From contig CAUTMV010000006.1 of the NCBI GenBank assembly GCA_963540505.1, positions 1 to 64,000 on the forward strand: a stretch of 64,000 bases of DNA, written 5' to 3'. The notes under the pieces were generated by a model. The model saw nothing but the letters and a program-made list of their open reading frames with translations, did no database searches and was not told the DNA's origin. The DNA is from Wolinella sp963540505 (GTDB lineage Bacteria > Campylobacterota > Campylobacteria > Campylobacterales > Helicobacteraceae). Positions 25,837 to 35,243 of the stretch are shown one piece after another (position 1 is the first letter of the stretch; every line of letters begins with the position of its first letter). The translations under genes were made by a program, and so were the position numbers.

Positions 25837-28398
25837 CTACCTCCCCTGCGTGATTGCATACCCCTCAATCTCATGAAAATTGAGATAGCGATAGATTTGT
25901 GCCTCTTTTCCTGCGATTTTTTTAGGAATAAGTGCTAGGTATTCCTCTTTGCTGGGTAATCGCCCAAGCAGCGCACACAGCGCGCCCAGCTCGGCACTGC
26001 CAAGATAGACTTTCGCCTCTTTTCCCATACGGTTATTGAAGTTCCTCGTGCTTGTGGAAAATACTACAGCATTATCCCGCACGCGTGCTTGATTCCCCAT
26101 ACAGAGGCTGCATCCGGGCATTTCGATTCTCGCACCCGCCGCACCGAAAATCGCATAATAACCCTCGTTTCTTAGCTGCTTTTCGTCCATTTTGGTCGGA
26201 GGCGCGATCCATAGTGTCGTAGGCACGGCTCCCTCGCCTTTTAGCACCTCGCCCAGCGCGCGATAGTGCCCGATATTTGTCATGCAGCTACCGATGAAAA
26301 CCTCATCAATATGGCGCGCACGCTTTGGATCTGCGAGAATCTCGCTCAGACTCGCCACATCATCAGGGTCGTTGGGGCATGCAAGAATCGGCTCGGTAAT
26401 TTCGGAGAGATCAATCTCAAGAATCGCCGCATATTCCGCGTCGCTATCGGGTTCAAGGAGTATTGGATTTTTGCACCACTCTTCCATCTTTTGTGCGCGC
26501 CTTAAAAGCGTATTTTTATCCTCATACCCTGCGTCAATCATGGCATGAATGAGTGCGATATTTGAATGCAGATATTCGATGATAGGCTCTTTGTTTAGTC
26601 GCACCGTGCAGGCTGCCGCGCTCCTTTCCGCACTCGCATCGCTTAGCTCAAAAGCCTGCTCGACCTTAAGATTAGGCAAGCCCTCAATCTCGAGGATTTT
26701 CCCGCTGAAGATATTTTTCTTGCCCTGTTTTTCCACGCTCAAAAGCCCTTGCTTGATTGCATAATAGGGAATCGCATTGACAAGATCTCGGAGCGTGATT
26801 CCCGCATTTAGCTCGCCCTTGAAGCGCACCAAAACCGATTCGGGCATATCAAGGGGCATGCTTCCCGTAACCGCGGCAAACGCCACAAGCCCACTCCCGG
26901 CGGGGAAGCTAATCCCTATGGGGAATCGTGTGTGGGAATCGCCCCCCGTGCCGAGTGTATCAGGCAGGATCATGCGATTAAGCCATGAGTGGATTACCCC
27001 ATCGCCCGGGCGCAAAGCAACGCCCCCACGCGTGCTCATGAAGCTGGGCAGGCTTGAGTGAAGCTCCACATCGGAGGGCTTTGGATACGCCGCGGTGTGG
27101 CAGAAGCTCTGGAGCACGAAAGGTGCGCTAAATCCGAGACTCGCAAGCTCTTTGATCTCATCACGTGTCATTGCACCCGTGGTATCTTGACTTCCCACGG
27201 TGCTTACGCGCGGTTCGCAATAGGTGCCCGCGCGGATTCCCGCTACGCCACAGGCTTTGCCTACGATTTTTTGCGCAAGCGTAAAGCCTCCCGCGTGATT
27301 CTCGCTGTTTTTTGGCTTTGTAAATAGCGAATCGTCGTGGATTCCCAGTGCTTCTTGAGCTTTTTGTGTGAGGGTGCGTCCGATGATGAGATTGATACGC
27401 CCGCCCGCTTGGATCTCATCGGCTAGAGTATTGGGTGTAAGCTCAAAGCGCGCCACGCTCTCGCCCGCCTTCTCAATCCGCCCTTCATAAGGATAGAGTG
27501 TGATCACATCGCCTTCATTCAGACGGCTCACATCTGCGATGATAGGGAGCGTGCCGCTATCTTCACAGGTGTTGAAAAATATCGGAGCGATCGAAGTGCC
27601 GATGACCACGCCGCCGCCTTTTTTATTCGGAATGCAGGGAATCTCATGTCCGATATGCCACACAAGCGAGTTACAGGCGGATTTGCGCGAGCTTCCCGTG
27701 CCAATCACATCGCCCACATACACAAGCGGGAATCCGCGCTTCTTGAGCTCCTCTATTCGCTTGAAAGCCTCTTTGGTGCGCGCTTTTAACATACTTTGAG
27801 CGTGCAGAGGAATATCGCTCCGCGTAAAGGCATCGCTAGCAGGCGAGAGATCATCGGTATTAGTCTCGCCCTCGACTTTGAAGACGCTTAGCATGAGCTT
27901 TTCAGGGAGCATGGGGCGCGAGGTGAACCACTCCGCTTTTGCCCATGATTGCAGCACCTCTTTGGCGTAAGCATTGTGTTTTGAGAGCGTGAGAATGTCA
28001 TTAAATGCTTCATAGACAAGGAGCGTATGTTTGAGGCAATTTGCCGCCTCTTGCGCCAAATGCGGTGCTAAAGAGAGGGAATCGACGAGAGGTTTGATGT
28101 TGTATCCGCCCAACATCGTGCCTAGGAGCGAGATGGCTTCTTTTTGGCTGAAAGCCTCGCACACAAGCGTGCCTTTAGCGATTTTTTCCAAAAATTCCGC
28201 CTTGATTTTTGCCGCTTCGCTGACCCCCGGGGAGACGCGCTGAATGAGCAGCTCTTTAAGCATCTCAAGCTCCGTTCCTTGCGCATGTATGAGCTCATTT
28301 AACAGCTCGCTTGTTTGCGAGGCATCAAGGGGCAAGGGTGGGATATTCTCTTTTGCGCGCTCATTAACATGCTTTTGGTAGCGGACTAAGAAGCTCAT
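25837..28398 (-). CDS. acnB: Aconitate hydratase B
   Basis: 853 residues, full length for AcnB, which interconverts citrate and isocitrate. The domain order is HEAT-like N-terminus, swivel domain, then catalytic part. The conserved TGGDSHTRFPIGISFPAGSG stretch is present, together with cluster cysteines in FIGSCMTNIGHYRA and PGCSLCMGNQARV. It is monocistronic by spacing: 160 bases before the Crp/Fnr gene downstream and 217 bases before the divergent cysK. Confidence 0.97.
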   Translation of the reverse strand: MSFLVRYQKHVNERAKENIPPLPLDASQTSELLNELIHAQGTELEMLKELLIQRVSPGVSEAAKIKAEFLEKIAKGTLVCEAFSQKEAISLLGTMLGGYNIKPLVDSLSLAPHLAQEAANCLKHTLLVYEAFNDILTLSKHNAYAKEVLQSWAKAEWFTSRPMLPEKLMLSVFKVEGETNTDDLSPASDAFTRSDIPLHAQSMLKARTKEAFKRIEELKKRGFPLVYVGDVIGTGSSRKSACNSLVWHIGHEIPCIPNKKGGGVVIGTSIAPIFFNTCEDSGTLPIIADVSRLNEGDVITLYPYEGRIEKAGESVARFELTPNTLADEIQAGGRINLIIGRTLTQKAQEALGIHDDSLFTKPKNSENHAGGFTLAQKIVGKACGVAGIRAGTYCEPRVSTVGSQDTTGAMTRDEIKELASLGFSAPFVLQSFCHTAAYPKPSDVELHSSLPSFMSTRGGVALRPGDGVIHSWLNRMILPDTLGTGGDSHTRFPIGISFPAGSGLVAFAAVTGSMPLDMPESVLVRFKGELNAGITLRDLVNAIPYYAIKQGLLSVEKQGKKNIFSGKILEIEGLPNLKVEQAFELSDASAERSAAACTVRLNKEPIIEYLHSNIALIHAMIDAGYEDKNTLLRRAQKMEEWCKNPILLEPDSDAEYAAILEIDLSEITEPILACPNDPDDVASLSEILADPKRARHIDEVFIGSCMTNIGHYRALGEVLKGEGAVPTTLWIAPPTKMDEKQLRNEGYYAIFGAAGARIEMPGCSLCMGNQARVRDNAVVFSTSTRNFNNRMGKEAKVYLGSAELGALCALLGRLPSKEEYLALIPKKIAGKEAQIYRYLNFHEIEGYAITQGR

Positions 28399-28498
28399 GG
28401 ATTGTCCTTAAAATGGGGTTCTACAAAGATTTATCAGGCGGTATTTTAGCAACAGTGCCCTAACTTTTTCATTAGTTTGTTTCTTTCAAGCCTTTTTG

Positions 28499-28520
28499 GG
28501 GAATCTGCGTTAAGATTCCC
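28499..28520. repeat. Inverted pair of the genome-wide GGGAATC word
   Basis: GGGAATCT-GCGTTA-AGATTCCC is a perfect 8-base dyad in the acnB-cysK intergenic region, formed by two copies of the over-represented word in opposite orientation. It could fold as a hairpin in either transcript, but no T-run follows on either strand, so it is not a typical terminator. Confidence 0.6.
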
Positions 28521-28615
28521 GCGATTAGGAGCGTGTAGCCAGATGATAGGCGCAGATAAAAGGGCACGTTTGAGCGGCTTGATTTTTGGCAGTTTTGAAA
28601 GTGAGGAGATTTGTG

Positions 28616-29539
28616 ATGAAAATAGCGCAGAGCGTGCAGGAGCTCATCGGGAAAACCCCGCTAGTGAGGCTTAATTTCGCCTCAAATGAGAGCGGGGCGG
28701 AGATTATCGGGAAGTGTGAATTCATGAATCCGGCGGGCTCGATTAAGGATCGGGTGGCTCTTGGCATGATTGAGGGCGCGCTTAGGGAGGGGAAAATTAC
28801 CAAAAATACGACGATTATCGAGCCTACCAGCGGAAATACGGGAATCGCCCTTGCCGCAATCTGCGCGGCTAGGGGCATTAAGCTTATCCTGACAATGCCT
28901 AGCTCCATGAGTATCGAGCGGCGCAAGCTTTTGGGTGCGCTTGGAGCGAAGATTGAGCTCACTCCTGCGGAAAATGGCATGCAAGGCTCGGTGGATAGGG
29001 CTTTGGAGCTTACTCGTGAGATTGAGGATTCTTGTTTGTTGCAGCAGTTTGAAAATCCGAATAATCCCGAGTCTCACCGCCAAAGCACGGCTTTGGAGAT
29101 TTGGGAGGATTTGGACGGGGAGATTGATGTATTCGTGGCTGCAGTGGGGACAGGCGGCACGCTCACGGGAATTGGCGAGGTGCTTAAGGCGAAGAATCCG
29201 AGCCTAAAAATCTACGCGGTTGAGCCCTCCGATTCCCCTGTTTTATCCGGTGGCAGCGCAGGGGCGCATAAAATTCAGGGAATTGGCGCAGGATTTGTGC
29301 CTAAAGTGCTAAATAGTGCGCTTTATGATGATGTCATTACCGTTACAAGCGAGGACGCCTATTGCGCCTCAAGACGCATGGGTAAAGAGGAGGGAATCTT
29401 GGTAGGAATCTCCTCAGGCGCGAATATCTGGGCGGCTATGCAGGTGGCAAAAGCCCATCGTGGCGCGAGAATCGTAACAATCCTCTGTGATACGGGCGAT
29501 CGCTACCTAAGTACCGAGCTTTACAGGTCTGATTTTTGA
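28616..29539 (+). CDS. cysK: Cysteine synthase (O-acetylserine sulfhydrylase)
   Basis: 307 residues from the ATG at 28616, preceded by GAGGAG; the longer in-frame start at 28586 lacks a ribosome site. The PLP lysine lies in NPAGSIKDRVAL, with phosphate-binding EPTSGNTGIALA, GTGGTLTG and the C-terminal GISSGANIWAA. It makes cysteine from O-acetylserine and sulfide. The stop overlaps the ATG of the next gene, a cysteine-desulfurase-like enzyme. cysK and cysM-type enzymes are hard to separate by eye. Confidence 0.93.
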   Translation: MKIAQSVQELIGKTPLVRLNFASNESGAEIIGKCEFMNPAGSIKDRVALGMIEGALREGKITKNTTIIEPTSGNTGIALAAICAARGIKLILTMPSSMSIERRKLLGALGAKIELTPAENGMQGSVDRALELTREIEDSCLLQQFENPNNPESHRQSTALEIWEDLDGEIDVFVAAVGTGGTLTGIGEVLKAKNPSLKIYAVEPSDSPVLSGGSAGAHKIQGIGAGFVPKVLNSALYDDVITVTSEDAYCASRRMGKEEGILVGISSGANIWAAMQVAKAHRGARIVTILCDTGDRYLSTELYRSDF

Positions 29540-30867
29540 TGATAAATTCCCTAAAAGCGGAGCTTTTCTCTGCGTTTTTGCCCAAAGGGTGCGATCTGCT
29601 CGCGTATCTTCGCTCTAAAATGGTGCTTGAATCGGACACTGCGTATCTTGATTTTACCGCCTCCGGGCTTGCGTATAGAGAGATTGAGAGGCGTATTGCT
29701 GCGGCGTTGCCCTATTATGCGAACACTCATTCGGAGGTGACGCGCCATGCGCTTTTGATGAGCGAGCTTTACGAGCTTGCGCGCACACACCTTAAAGAGG
29801 CGTTGGAGCTGGATGAGAATTTTGCGCTTTTCCCCGCGGGTAATGGCGCAACAGGGGCGGTCAAGAAGTTTCAGGAATTGTTAGGAATCTACCTCCCGCC
29901 CCGCACCAAAAAGCGTCTGGGGAGTGTCCTTAATGCAGGCGGATTCCCTCTTGTGATCGTGGGTCCCTATGAGCACCACTCCAATGAGATTAGCTATCGC
30001 GAAACTCCGTGTGAAATGGTGCGTTTGCCGCTTGATTCTCGTGGTTTTTTTGACCTTAAAGCTTTGGAAACGGAGCTTAAAAAGCACCATGGACGTGAGA
30101 TTATCGGGGCTTTTTCGTTTGCTTCTAATGCCACGGGAATCCTGACCCCTCTCAAGGAGATTTCCACGCTTATGAGGGAGCACGGGGGAATTCTCGCCCT
30201 TGATATGGCGAGCGCGTCGGCTTATATGAATGCGCCTTGCGAGCTTTTTGACGCGGCGTTTTACTCGCCTCATAAGCTTTTAGGGGGTGTGGGGAGTTGT
30301 GGTGTGCTAGCGATGAGGCGGGAGCTCATCGATTCCTCCATATCGCCGACTTTTGGCGGGGGTGGAAGCATAACGTATGTTTCGCGCGTCGATCACTACT
30401 ATCGAGAGGATCTTGAAACGCGTGAAGAGGCGGGCACTCCAAATGTATTTGCGCTTATTCGTGCCGCGCTTGCGTATAGATTGCGCAATGAGATTGGGCT
30501 AGAGTGGATTGCAAAACAAAAAAGTGAGCTTTGCAGATGGCTTTTAGGCGCGCTTAGCGAGATTGATGGGGTGCAAATTTATGGAGATAGGGAGTGCAGC
30601 CAAAAGATGGGAATCATCGCGCTAAATCTTGAGGGAATCTCGCCCTATGAGGTAACCAAGCGGCTTTCGCATGAGTATTTGATTGAGACCCGTGCAGGCT
30701 GTAATTGCGCGGGACCTTATGGGCACGATCTTTTGGGGCTGAAGGATGATGGGCGATTCCCTACACGCCCCGGGTGGGTTAGGATTAGCGTTCATTACAC
30801 ACATACACAAGAGGAGCTAGAACGCCTTGTGAGAGCTCTAAAAGAGATTGCCACGCGGGGGAATTAA
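29539..30867 (+). CDS. Class V aminotransferase, SufS/Csd-like cysteine desulfurase
   Basis: 442 residues from the ATG at 29539, overlapping the cysK stop (TGATGA); a TTG one codon upstream is also in frame. The PLP lysine is in FYSPHKLLGGVG. A cysteine-containing loop RAGCNCAGPYG corresponds to the catalytic-cysteine region RAGHHCA of SufS, which supports cysteine desulfurase or a related activity. Coupling to cysK suggests sulfur mobilisation from newly made cysteine, but no suf partner is nearby, so the acceptor is unknown. Confidence 0.8.
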   Translation: MINSLKAELFSAFLPKGCDLLAYLRSKMVLESDTAYLDFTASGLAYREIERRIAAALPYYANTHSEVTRHALLMSELYELARTHLKEALELDENFALFPAGNGATGAVKKFQELLGIYLPPRTKKRLGSVLNAGGFPLVIVGPYEHHSNEISYRETPCEMVRLPLDSRGFFDLKALETELKKHHGREIIGAFSFASNATGILTPLKEISTLMREHGGILALDMASASAYMNAPCELFDAAFYSPHKLLGGVGSCGVLAMRRELIDSSISPTFGGGGSITYVSRVDHYYREDLETREEAGTPNVFALIRAALAYRLRNEIGLEWIAKQKSELCRWLLGALSEIDGVQIYGDRECSQKMGIIALNLEGISPYEVTKRLSHEYLIETRAGCNCAGPYGHDLLGLKDDGRFPTRPGWVRISVHYTHTQEELERLVRALKEIATRGN

Positions 30868-31015
30868 GGGTAGAGGGAATAATCACTGTGCAAAAGGGCT
30901 CAATTATCGGTGTGGATAGAGCACGCTTAATTAGGAAGTTTGACCTCTCTTAAAGCATTTGCAATATTCTTTAAATTACAATCGGCACTCTCATAAACAA
31001 AAGGAGACAGGATAA

Positions 31016-31585
31016 ATGTGTGTGCTCAAACACTCCGAAAAGGCGAAGCTCCCGAGCAAATTCGGGGATTTTACCATTCAGGCTTTTAGCGATGGGAAAA
31101 AGGAGCATTTGGCGATTTTTACCGAGCCTTTGGAGGAGATTCCGCTGTTTCGTATCCATTCTGAATGCCTAACCGGCGATGCTTTAGGAAGTCTGAAGTG
31201 CGACTGTAGAGGCGAGCTTGAGATTGCTCTGCGGAGAATTGCCAAAGAGGGTGGTATGGTGCTCTATCTTAGGCAAGAGGGCAGGGGAATCGGACTTTTA
31301 AACAAAGTCAATGCCTATGCACTGCAAGACAGGGGCTATGACACGGTTGAGGCGAATATCGCGCTTGGCTTTAGAGATGATGAGCGCGACTATAGCGTTG
31401 CGGGCGAGATATTGAAGTATTATGGGATTACTTCAGTTAGGCTACTTACAAACAACCCTAAAAAGGTCGATTCCCTCGCTGGGTATGTCAAAGTGGTAGC
31501 GCGCGAGGAGATTTTGGCGGATAAAACCTGCTACAACGAAAACTACCTCAAAACTAAGCGCGACAAGCTCGGACATCTCCTATGA
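31016..31585 (+). CDS. ribA: GTP cyclohydrolase II
   Basis: 189 residues. The zinc-binding cysteines occur in SECLTGDALGSLKCDCRGEL, followed by RQEGRGIGLLNKV and LTNNPKKV, all hallmarks of RibA, the first enzyme of riboflavin synthesis. AAGGAGACAG precedes the ATG. Its stop overlaps the moeA start (ATGA), so it heads the molybdenum cofactor operon. It is the stand-alone RibA form, not fused to RibB. The 148-base leader shows no FMN riboswitch that I can recognise; a TACAAT -10-like element is at 30977-30982. Confidence 0.95.
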   Translation: MCVLKHSEKAKLPSKFGDFTIQAFSDGKKEHLAIFTEPLEEIPLFRIHSECLTGDALGSLKCDCRGELEIALRRIAKEGGMVLYLRQEGRGIGLLNKVNAYALQDRGYDTVEANIALGFRDDERDYSVAGEILKYYGITSVRLLTNNPKKVDSLAGYVKVVAREEILADKTCYNENYLKTKRDKLGHLL

Positions 31586-32841
31586 ATGGGGCAAACATGG
31601 CTAAAGAGACTAGGCGCGGTATCACTTATGAGGAGGCGGTCGCAATATTGCGAGAATCAGACGTCAAAATTAAGGGCGAGGAGAAGCTGTTTTTGCACGA
31701 TTCGCTTGGGCGGATTCTCGCGCGCGATGTGCTCGCTAACGAGGATATGCCCCCTTTCCCTACGGCTGCGATGGACGGATATGCGTGCAGGAGTAGCGAT
31801 CTGGCTGAGGGCGTGCCCCTATGCGTGCTGAGCGATAATCCGGCGGGGAATCCGAGCGTTTTGGAGCTTACGCCACAGAGTTGTATTAAGACTTTCACGG
31901 GCTCGCGTATGCCTAGCGGGAGCGATAGACTTGTGATTGTCGAGGATACGCAGGAGCAAGCGGGGAAGCTTTATATAAAAAATTTCCCCCCAAGCGAGGG
32001 GCTTTTTATCAGGCAGAGGGGCGATAATTACAAGGCGGGCGAGGTTTTACTAAAAGCCGGGACGCTTATTAGCCCCGCGGAAATCGGACTGCTCGCAAGC
32101 CTGAATAAGGTCTTTGTCCATGTGCGTAAAAAGCCCATTGTGAGCATACTTAGCGGGGGTAATGAGCTCGTAGAGCTGGGCGAAGAGCGGGAATCGGACA
32201 ACATGTTAAGAAGCTCGAATAATCATATGCTTAAGGCGTTAGTCGATTCCCTCGGGGGCGAGGGGCGCATTGTGGATATTTTGCCCGATGAGCCTGTGAG
32301 CATCAAAGACGCGCTTACCCTTGCGCTTAAGGAATCGGACATCGTGCTAAGCACTGGGGGCATGAGTATGGGTGATTATGACTTCACGCAGAGAGCGATT
32401 TATGAGCTGTGCGATGAAGTGCCTTTTCACGGTGTGAAGGTCAAGCCCGGCAAGCCCATCGCATACGCTAAAAAGGGCGATACGCATCTCTTTGGGCTGC
32501 CCGGATTCCCCAACTCCTGCTTTGTAACATTTTATCTCTTTGGGAGAATTATTCTTAATAGAATGCTGGGAATCTCGCCTAATCTTCCAAAGCTCAGAGC
32601 AAAACTTAATGAAGATCTAAAAAAAGAGGCAGGCAGGGCGGAATTCCGCACATGCACGCTTAAGCTCATTAAGGGCGAATGGCAGGTCGATTTTGTCGGT
32701 AAGAAGGGAATCCAAAGCTCAATCATCAATAATCTCTGCGGCTCTAGCGCGCTAGTGATTTTGGAGCAAGAATGTGTGGCAAAAAGTTGCGGCGAATACG
32801 TCGATGTGGTGCTTTTTAAGCCTTTAGAAGCGATTTTGTAA
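31582..32841 (+). CDS. moeA: Molybdopterin molybdenumtransferase MoeA
   Basis: 419 residues. Conserved elements include FPTAAMDGYA near the N-terminus, FTGSRMP, the MPT-binding STGGMSMGDYDF and KPGKPIAYA, and GLPGFPNSCFV. MoeA inserts molybdate into adenylylated molybdopterin. The start ATG overlaps the ribA stop; a second ATG five codons later (31597) is also possible. The product feeds bis-MGD formation for NapA and FdhA. Confidence 0.95.
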   Translation: MNGANMAKETRRGITYEEAVAILRESDVKIKGEEKLFLHDSLGRILARDVLANEDMPPFPTAAMDGYACRSSDLAEGVPLCVLSDNPAGNPSVLELTPQSCIKTFTGSRMPSGSDRLVIVEDTQEQAGKLYIKNFPPSEGLFIRQRGDNYKAGEVLLKAGTLISPAEIGLLASLNKVFVHVRKKPIVSILSGGNELVELGEERESDNMLRSSNNHMLKALVDSLGGEGRIVDILPDEPVSIKDALTLALKESDIVLSTGGMSMGDYDFTQRAIYELCDEVPFHGVKVKPGKPIAYAKKGDTHLFGLPGFPNSCFVTFYLFGRIILNRMLGISPNLPKLRAKLNEDLKKEAGRAEFRTCTLKLIKGEWQVDFVGKKGIQSSIINNLCGSSALVILEQECVAKSCGEYVDVVLFKPLEAIL

Positions 32842-32853
32842 AAAGGAGCGATC

Positions 32854-33075
32854 GTGGCAATTGTTGAGTTTCTAGGTCCCATAAATAGGGAAAAAATGGA
32901 GCTAGAGGTGCAAAATCTTCGCGAGCTAAAAGAGGTGTTAAAAAGCGATGAAAAGCTCGCGGGTTGGCTAGCTGATTGTGCTGTGGCGGTCAATGATCGG
33001 ATTGTGAATTCTCTTGATGTAAAGCTTGGCAAAGATGATAGAGTAGCCCTTCTACCGCCTGTGTGCGGGGGCTAG
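32854..33075 (+). CDS. moaD: MoaD, small sulfur-carrier subunit of molybdopterin synthase
   Basis: 73 residues, ubiquitin-like, ending in the obligatory Gly-Gly (PPVCGG) that becomes a thiocarboxylate. GTG start at 32854 with AAAAGGAG 5 bases upstream. It sits 13 bases before moaE, its partner in converting precursor Z to molybdopterin. Confidence 0.93.
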   Translation: MAIVEFLGPINREKMELEVQNLRELKEVLKSDEKLAGWLADCAVAVNDRIVNSLDVKLGKDDRVALLPPVCGG

Positions 33076-33088
33076 GAGCGAGGAAGCG

Positions 33089-33526
33089 ATGCTGGAGATT
33101 TTTGATGGGAGCTTAGATACTCGCGCGCTGTATGAGCGATGGGAGCGTATGGCGAGCGAGCGCAATTTTGGCGCAGTCGTGATATTTGTGGGAATCGTGC
33201 GTGATGAGGCGGAGATTAGTGCGCTTAGTTTTGATATTTATGAGCCACTTTTGCGTGCGTGGTTTGAAGGCTGGCAAGAGTGCGCAAAAGCGCAGGGCGC
33301 GCTCATTTGTATGGCACATTCACGGGGCGATGTGAGAAATCATACAAGCTCCTTTGCCTGCGCGATTCTCTCCTCTAAAAGGCGCGTAGCTCTCGAGATG
33401 AGCGATATTTTTGTCGAGGATTTTAAGCGCAATGCTCCGATTTGGAAATATGATGTTAGGAATGGCGAGCGCATTTATGCTCGTGCGAGAAGTCAGAAAA
33501 TCGATGGTAGCGGGATTCTCGCGTAG
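33089..33526 (+). CDS. moaE: MoaE, large subunit of molybdopterin synthase
   Basis: 145 residues with the family pattern FGAVVIFVGIVRDE, the central MAHSRGDV and the C-terminal FKRNAPIWKYD, with active-site lysine. It binds MoaD and transfers two sulfurs to precursor Z. It lies between moaD and mobB in the operon. Confidence 0.93.
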   Translation: MLEIFDGSLDTRALYERWERMASERNFGAVVIFVGIVRDEAEISALSFDIYEPLLRAWFEGWQECAKAQGALICMAHSRGDVRNHTSSFACAILSSKRRVALEMSDIFVEDFKRNAPIWKYDVRNGERIYARARSQKIDGSGILA

Positions 33527-33535
33527 GAGATGGCA

Positions 33536-34036
33536 ATGAAAAATCTTGCATGCGCCTTTACGGGTCGCTCAAATAGCGGCAAAACAACGCTCATTGAGAA
33601 GCTCTCAAAGCACCTCGCGCCTAAATACAAAGTGGCAGTCATCAAGCACGATCCCAAGGATAAGGCGCGCTTTGATACGCAAGGTAAGGATAGCTATCGT
33701 TTTTTTCAAAGTGGTGCTAGTGTGGCGGTCGTATCGGAGGTAAAAACGACGATTATGCTCCATGAATCGCGCACAATCAAGCGCATTGCTGAGGATTTTG
33801 GCGAGGTGGATTATCTTTTTGTCGAGGGACTAAAGGAGCTTCCTCTGCCGCGTCTTGCCATCATGCGTGAGGAGATTGAGGAGCGACTCTTTCCCTACAT
33901 CAAAGCTGTGGCGGTTGATGAGAGTATTGATAGGGCGCACATTCCTGCAGGGCTAGAGATTCTCAACCTAAATGACATCGAAGAGATTTTGGCATGGATT
34001 GATAAAAACGCCATGAATATAAAGGAGATGGAGTGA
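33536..34036 (+). CDS. mobB: MobB, molybdopterin-guanine dinucleotide adapter GTPase
   Basis: 166 residues with the P-loop FTGRSNSGKTTLIEKL at the N-terminus. GTAGGAG (33522-33528) lies 7 bases before the ATG at 33536 but only 1 base before the in-frame ATG at 33530, so 33536 is preferred. MobB helps attach the guanine dinucleotide used by FdhA and NapA; mobA is not in the window. Confidence 0.88.
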   Translation: MKNLACAFTGRSNSGKTTLIEKLSKHLAPKYKVAVIKHDPKDKARFDTQGKDSYRFFQSGASVAVVSEVKTTIMLHESRTIKRIAEDFGEVDYLFVEGLKELPLPRLAIMREEIEERLFPYIKAVAVDESIDRAHIPAGLEILNLNDIEEILAWIDKNAMNIKEME

Positions 34037-34557
34037 TAAAGATAGGAATCATCACGACTTCAGACCGCGCGAGCGCGGGAATCTACGAGGATATTTCGGG
34101 CAAAGCCATTGAGGCGACGCTGGGAGAGTATCTGGAGAGCGAGTGGGAGGCGGTGTATCGGCTGATTCCCGATGAACAGGCAAGAATCGAAGAGGCGATG
34201 AAGGAGCTCTGTGATGTGGAGGGCTGCTCGCTCGTGATTACCACAGGGGGCACGGGGCCTGCGGTGCGCGATGTGACGCCTGAGGCAACTGAAGCGGTGT
34301 GCGAGAAAATGCTGCCCGGCTTTGGCGAGCTCATGCGTCAAGAGAGCCTAAAGCACGTTCCCACGGCGATCCTTTCGCGCCAAAGTGCGGGAATCCGCGG
34401 CAAAAGTCTGATTCTAAATCTCCCGGGCAAGCCAAAATCGATACGAGAGTGCCTTGATGCGGTCTTCCCCGCGATTCCCTACTGTATTGATCTCATCGGT
34501 GGAGCGTATATCAAAACCAACGAGGCGGTAATCAAAGCCTTCCGCCCCAAAAATTAA
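34033..34557 (+). CDS. mog: Mog/MoaB-type molybdopterin adenylyltransferase
   Basis: 174 residues. GTG start overlaps the mobB stop (GTGA), with AAAGGAG upstream. The MPT-binding motif TTGGTGPAVRDVTPEAT and the later LNLPGKPKSIRE are clear. It adenylylates molybdopterin before MoeA inserts molybdate. The name mog rather than moaB follows from its length and activity class; the two are similar. Confidence 0.9.
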   Translation: MIKIGIITTSDRASAGIYEDISGKAIEATLGEYLESEWEAVYRLIPDEQARIEEAMKELCDVEGCSLVITTGGTGPAVRDVTPEATEAVCEKMLPGFGELMRQESLKHVPTAILSRQSAGIRGKSLILNLPGKPKSIRECLDAVFPAIPYCIDLIGGAYIKTNEAVIKAFRPKN

Positions 34558-34567
34558 GGAGCAGGCG

Positions 34568-35044
34568 ATGGAGCTGACACATTTAGATAGGAATCACAAC
34601 CCAAATATGGTCGATGTCTCGGAGAAAAGCGACACAAAGCGTGTGGCAGTCGCTCAAGGCAAAATCACGATGAGCAAAGAGGCGTTTGAGGCGGTCATCT
34701 CGCAGACAAACAAGAAAGGTCCTGTGCTCCAGAGCGCCATCATCGCCGCAATCATGGGTGCAAAGCGCACAAGCGAGCTAATCCCGATGTGCCATCCGCT
34801 GTTCCTCTCCTCGATCTCTTGCGATGTGGAGGAGCGCGCGCAAGAGTGCAGCTTCATCCTTAAGGTTATCGCAAAAACAGAGGGCAAAACTGGTGTGGAA
34901 ATGGAGGCTCTGACAGGCGTATCCATCGGGCTTTTAACGATTTATGATATGGTCAAAGCAATTGATAAAAGCATGCTCCTTAGCGACATATTTTTGCTCG
35001 AAAAGGCAGGAGGAAAAAGCGGACATTTTAGGAATATGCATTAG
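34568..35044 (+). CDS. moaC: MoaC, cyclic pyranopterin monophosphate synthase
   Basis: 158 residues with NPNMVDVSEK, AKRTSELIPMCHPL and the active-site region TGVEMEALTGVS. It completes precursor Z together with MoaA, whose gene is not in this window. It is the last gene of the ribA-moeA-moaD-moaE-mobB-mog-moaC operon. The following 199 bases to dba hold no gene; they are AT-rich close to dba. Confidence 0.95.
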   Translation: MELTHLDRNHNPNMVDVSEKSDTKRVAVAQGKITMSKEAFEAVISQTNKKGPVLQSAIIAAIMGAKRTSELIPMCHPLFLSSISCDVEERAQECSFILKVIAKTEGKTGVEMEALTGVSIGLLTIYDMVKAIDKSMLLSDIFLLEKAGGKSGHFRNMH

Positions 35045-35243
35045 GTTTTTGTGCACGTGGGGTTTTTCAGTTTAAGCTAAGTCTCCTGCTTCGCCTTAAA
35101 GAGCACTTCAAAACGCACGGCGAATCATTTCATTCTCATACTCTGTTTTTGACCTTGCTTATATCTTTTCTCTTTTAAGAATAAAACAAAAAATAATAAT
35201 TAAAATTGCTTCTTGTAATTTTTTAGAATCAAAAGGAGACGAA

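Noticed and set aside
30868..31015. Possible FMN riboswitch before ribA
   Set aside because: The leader is only 148 bases and I do not see the conserved RFN elements.
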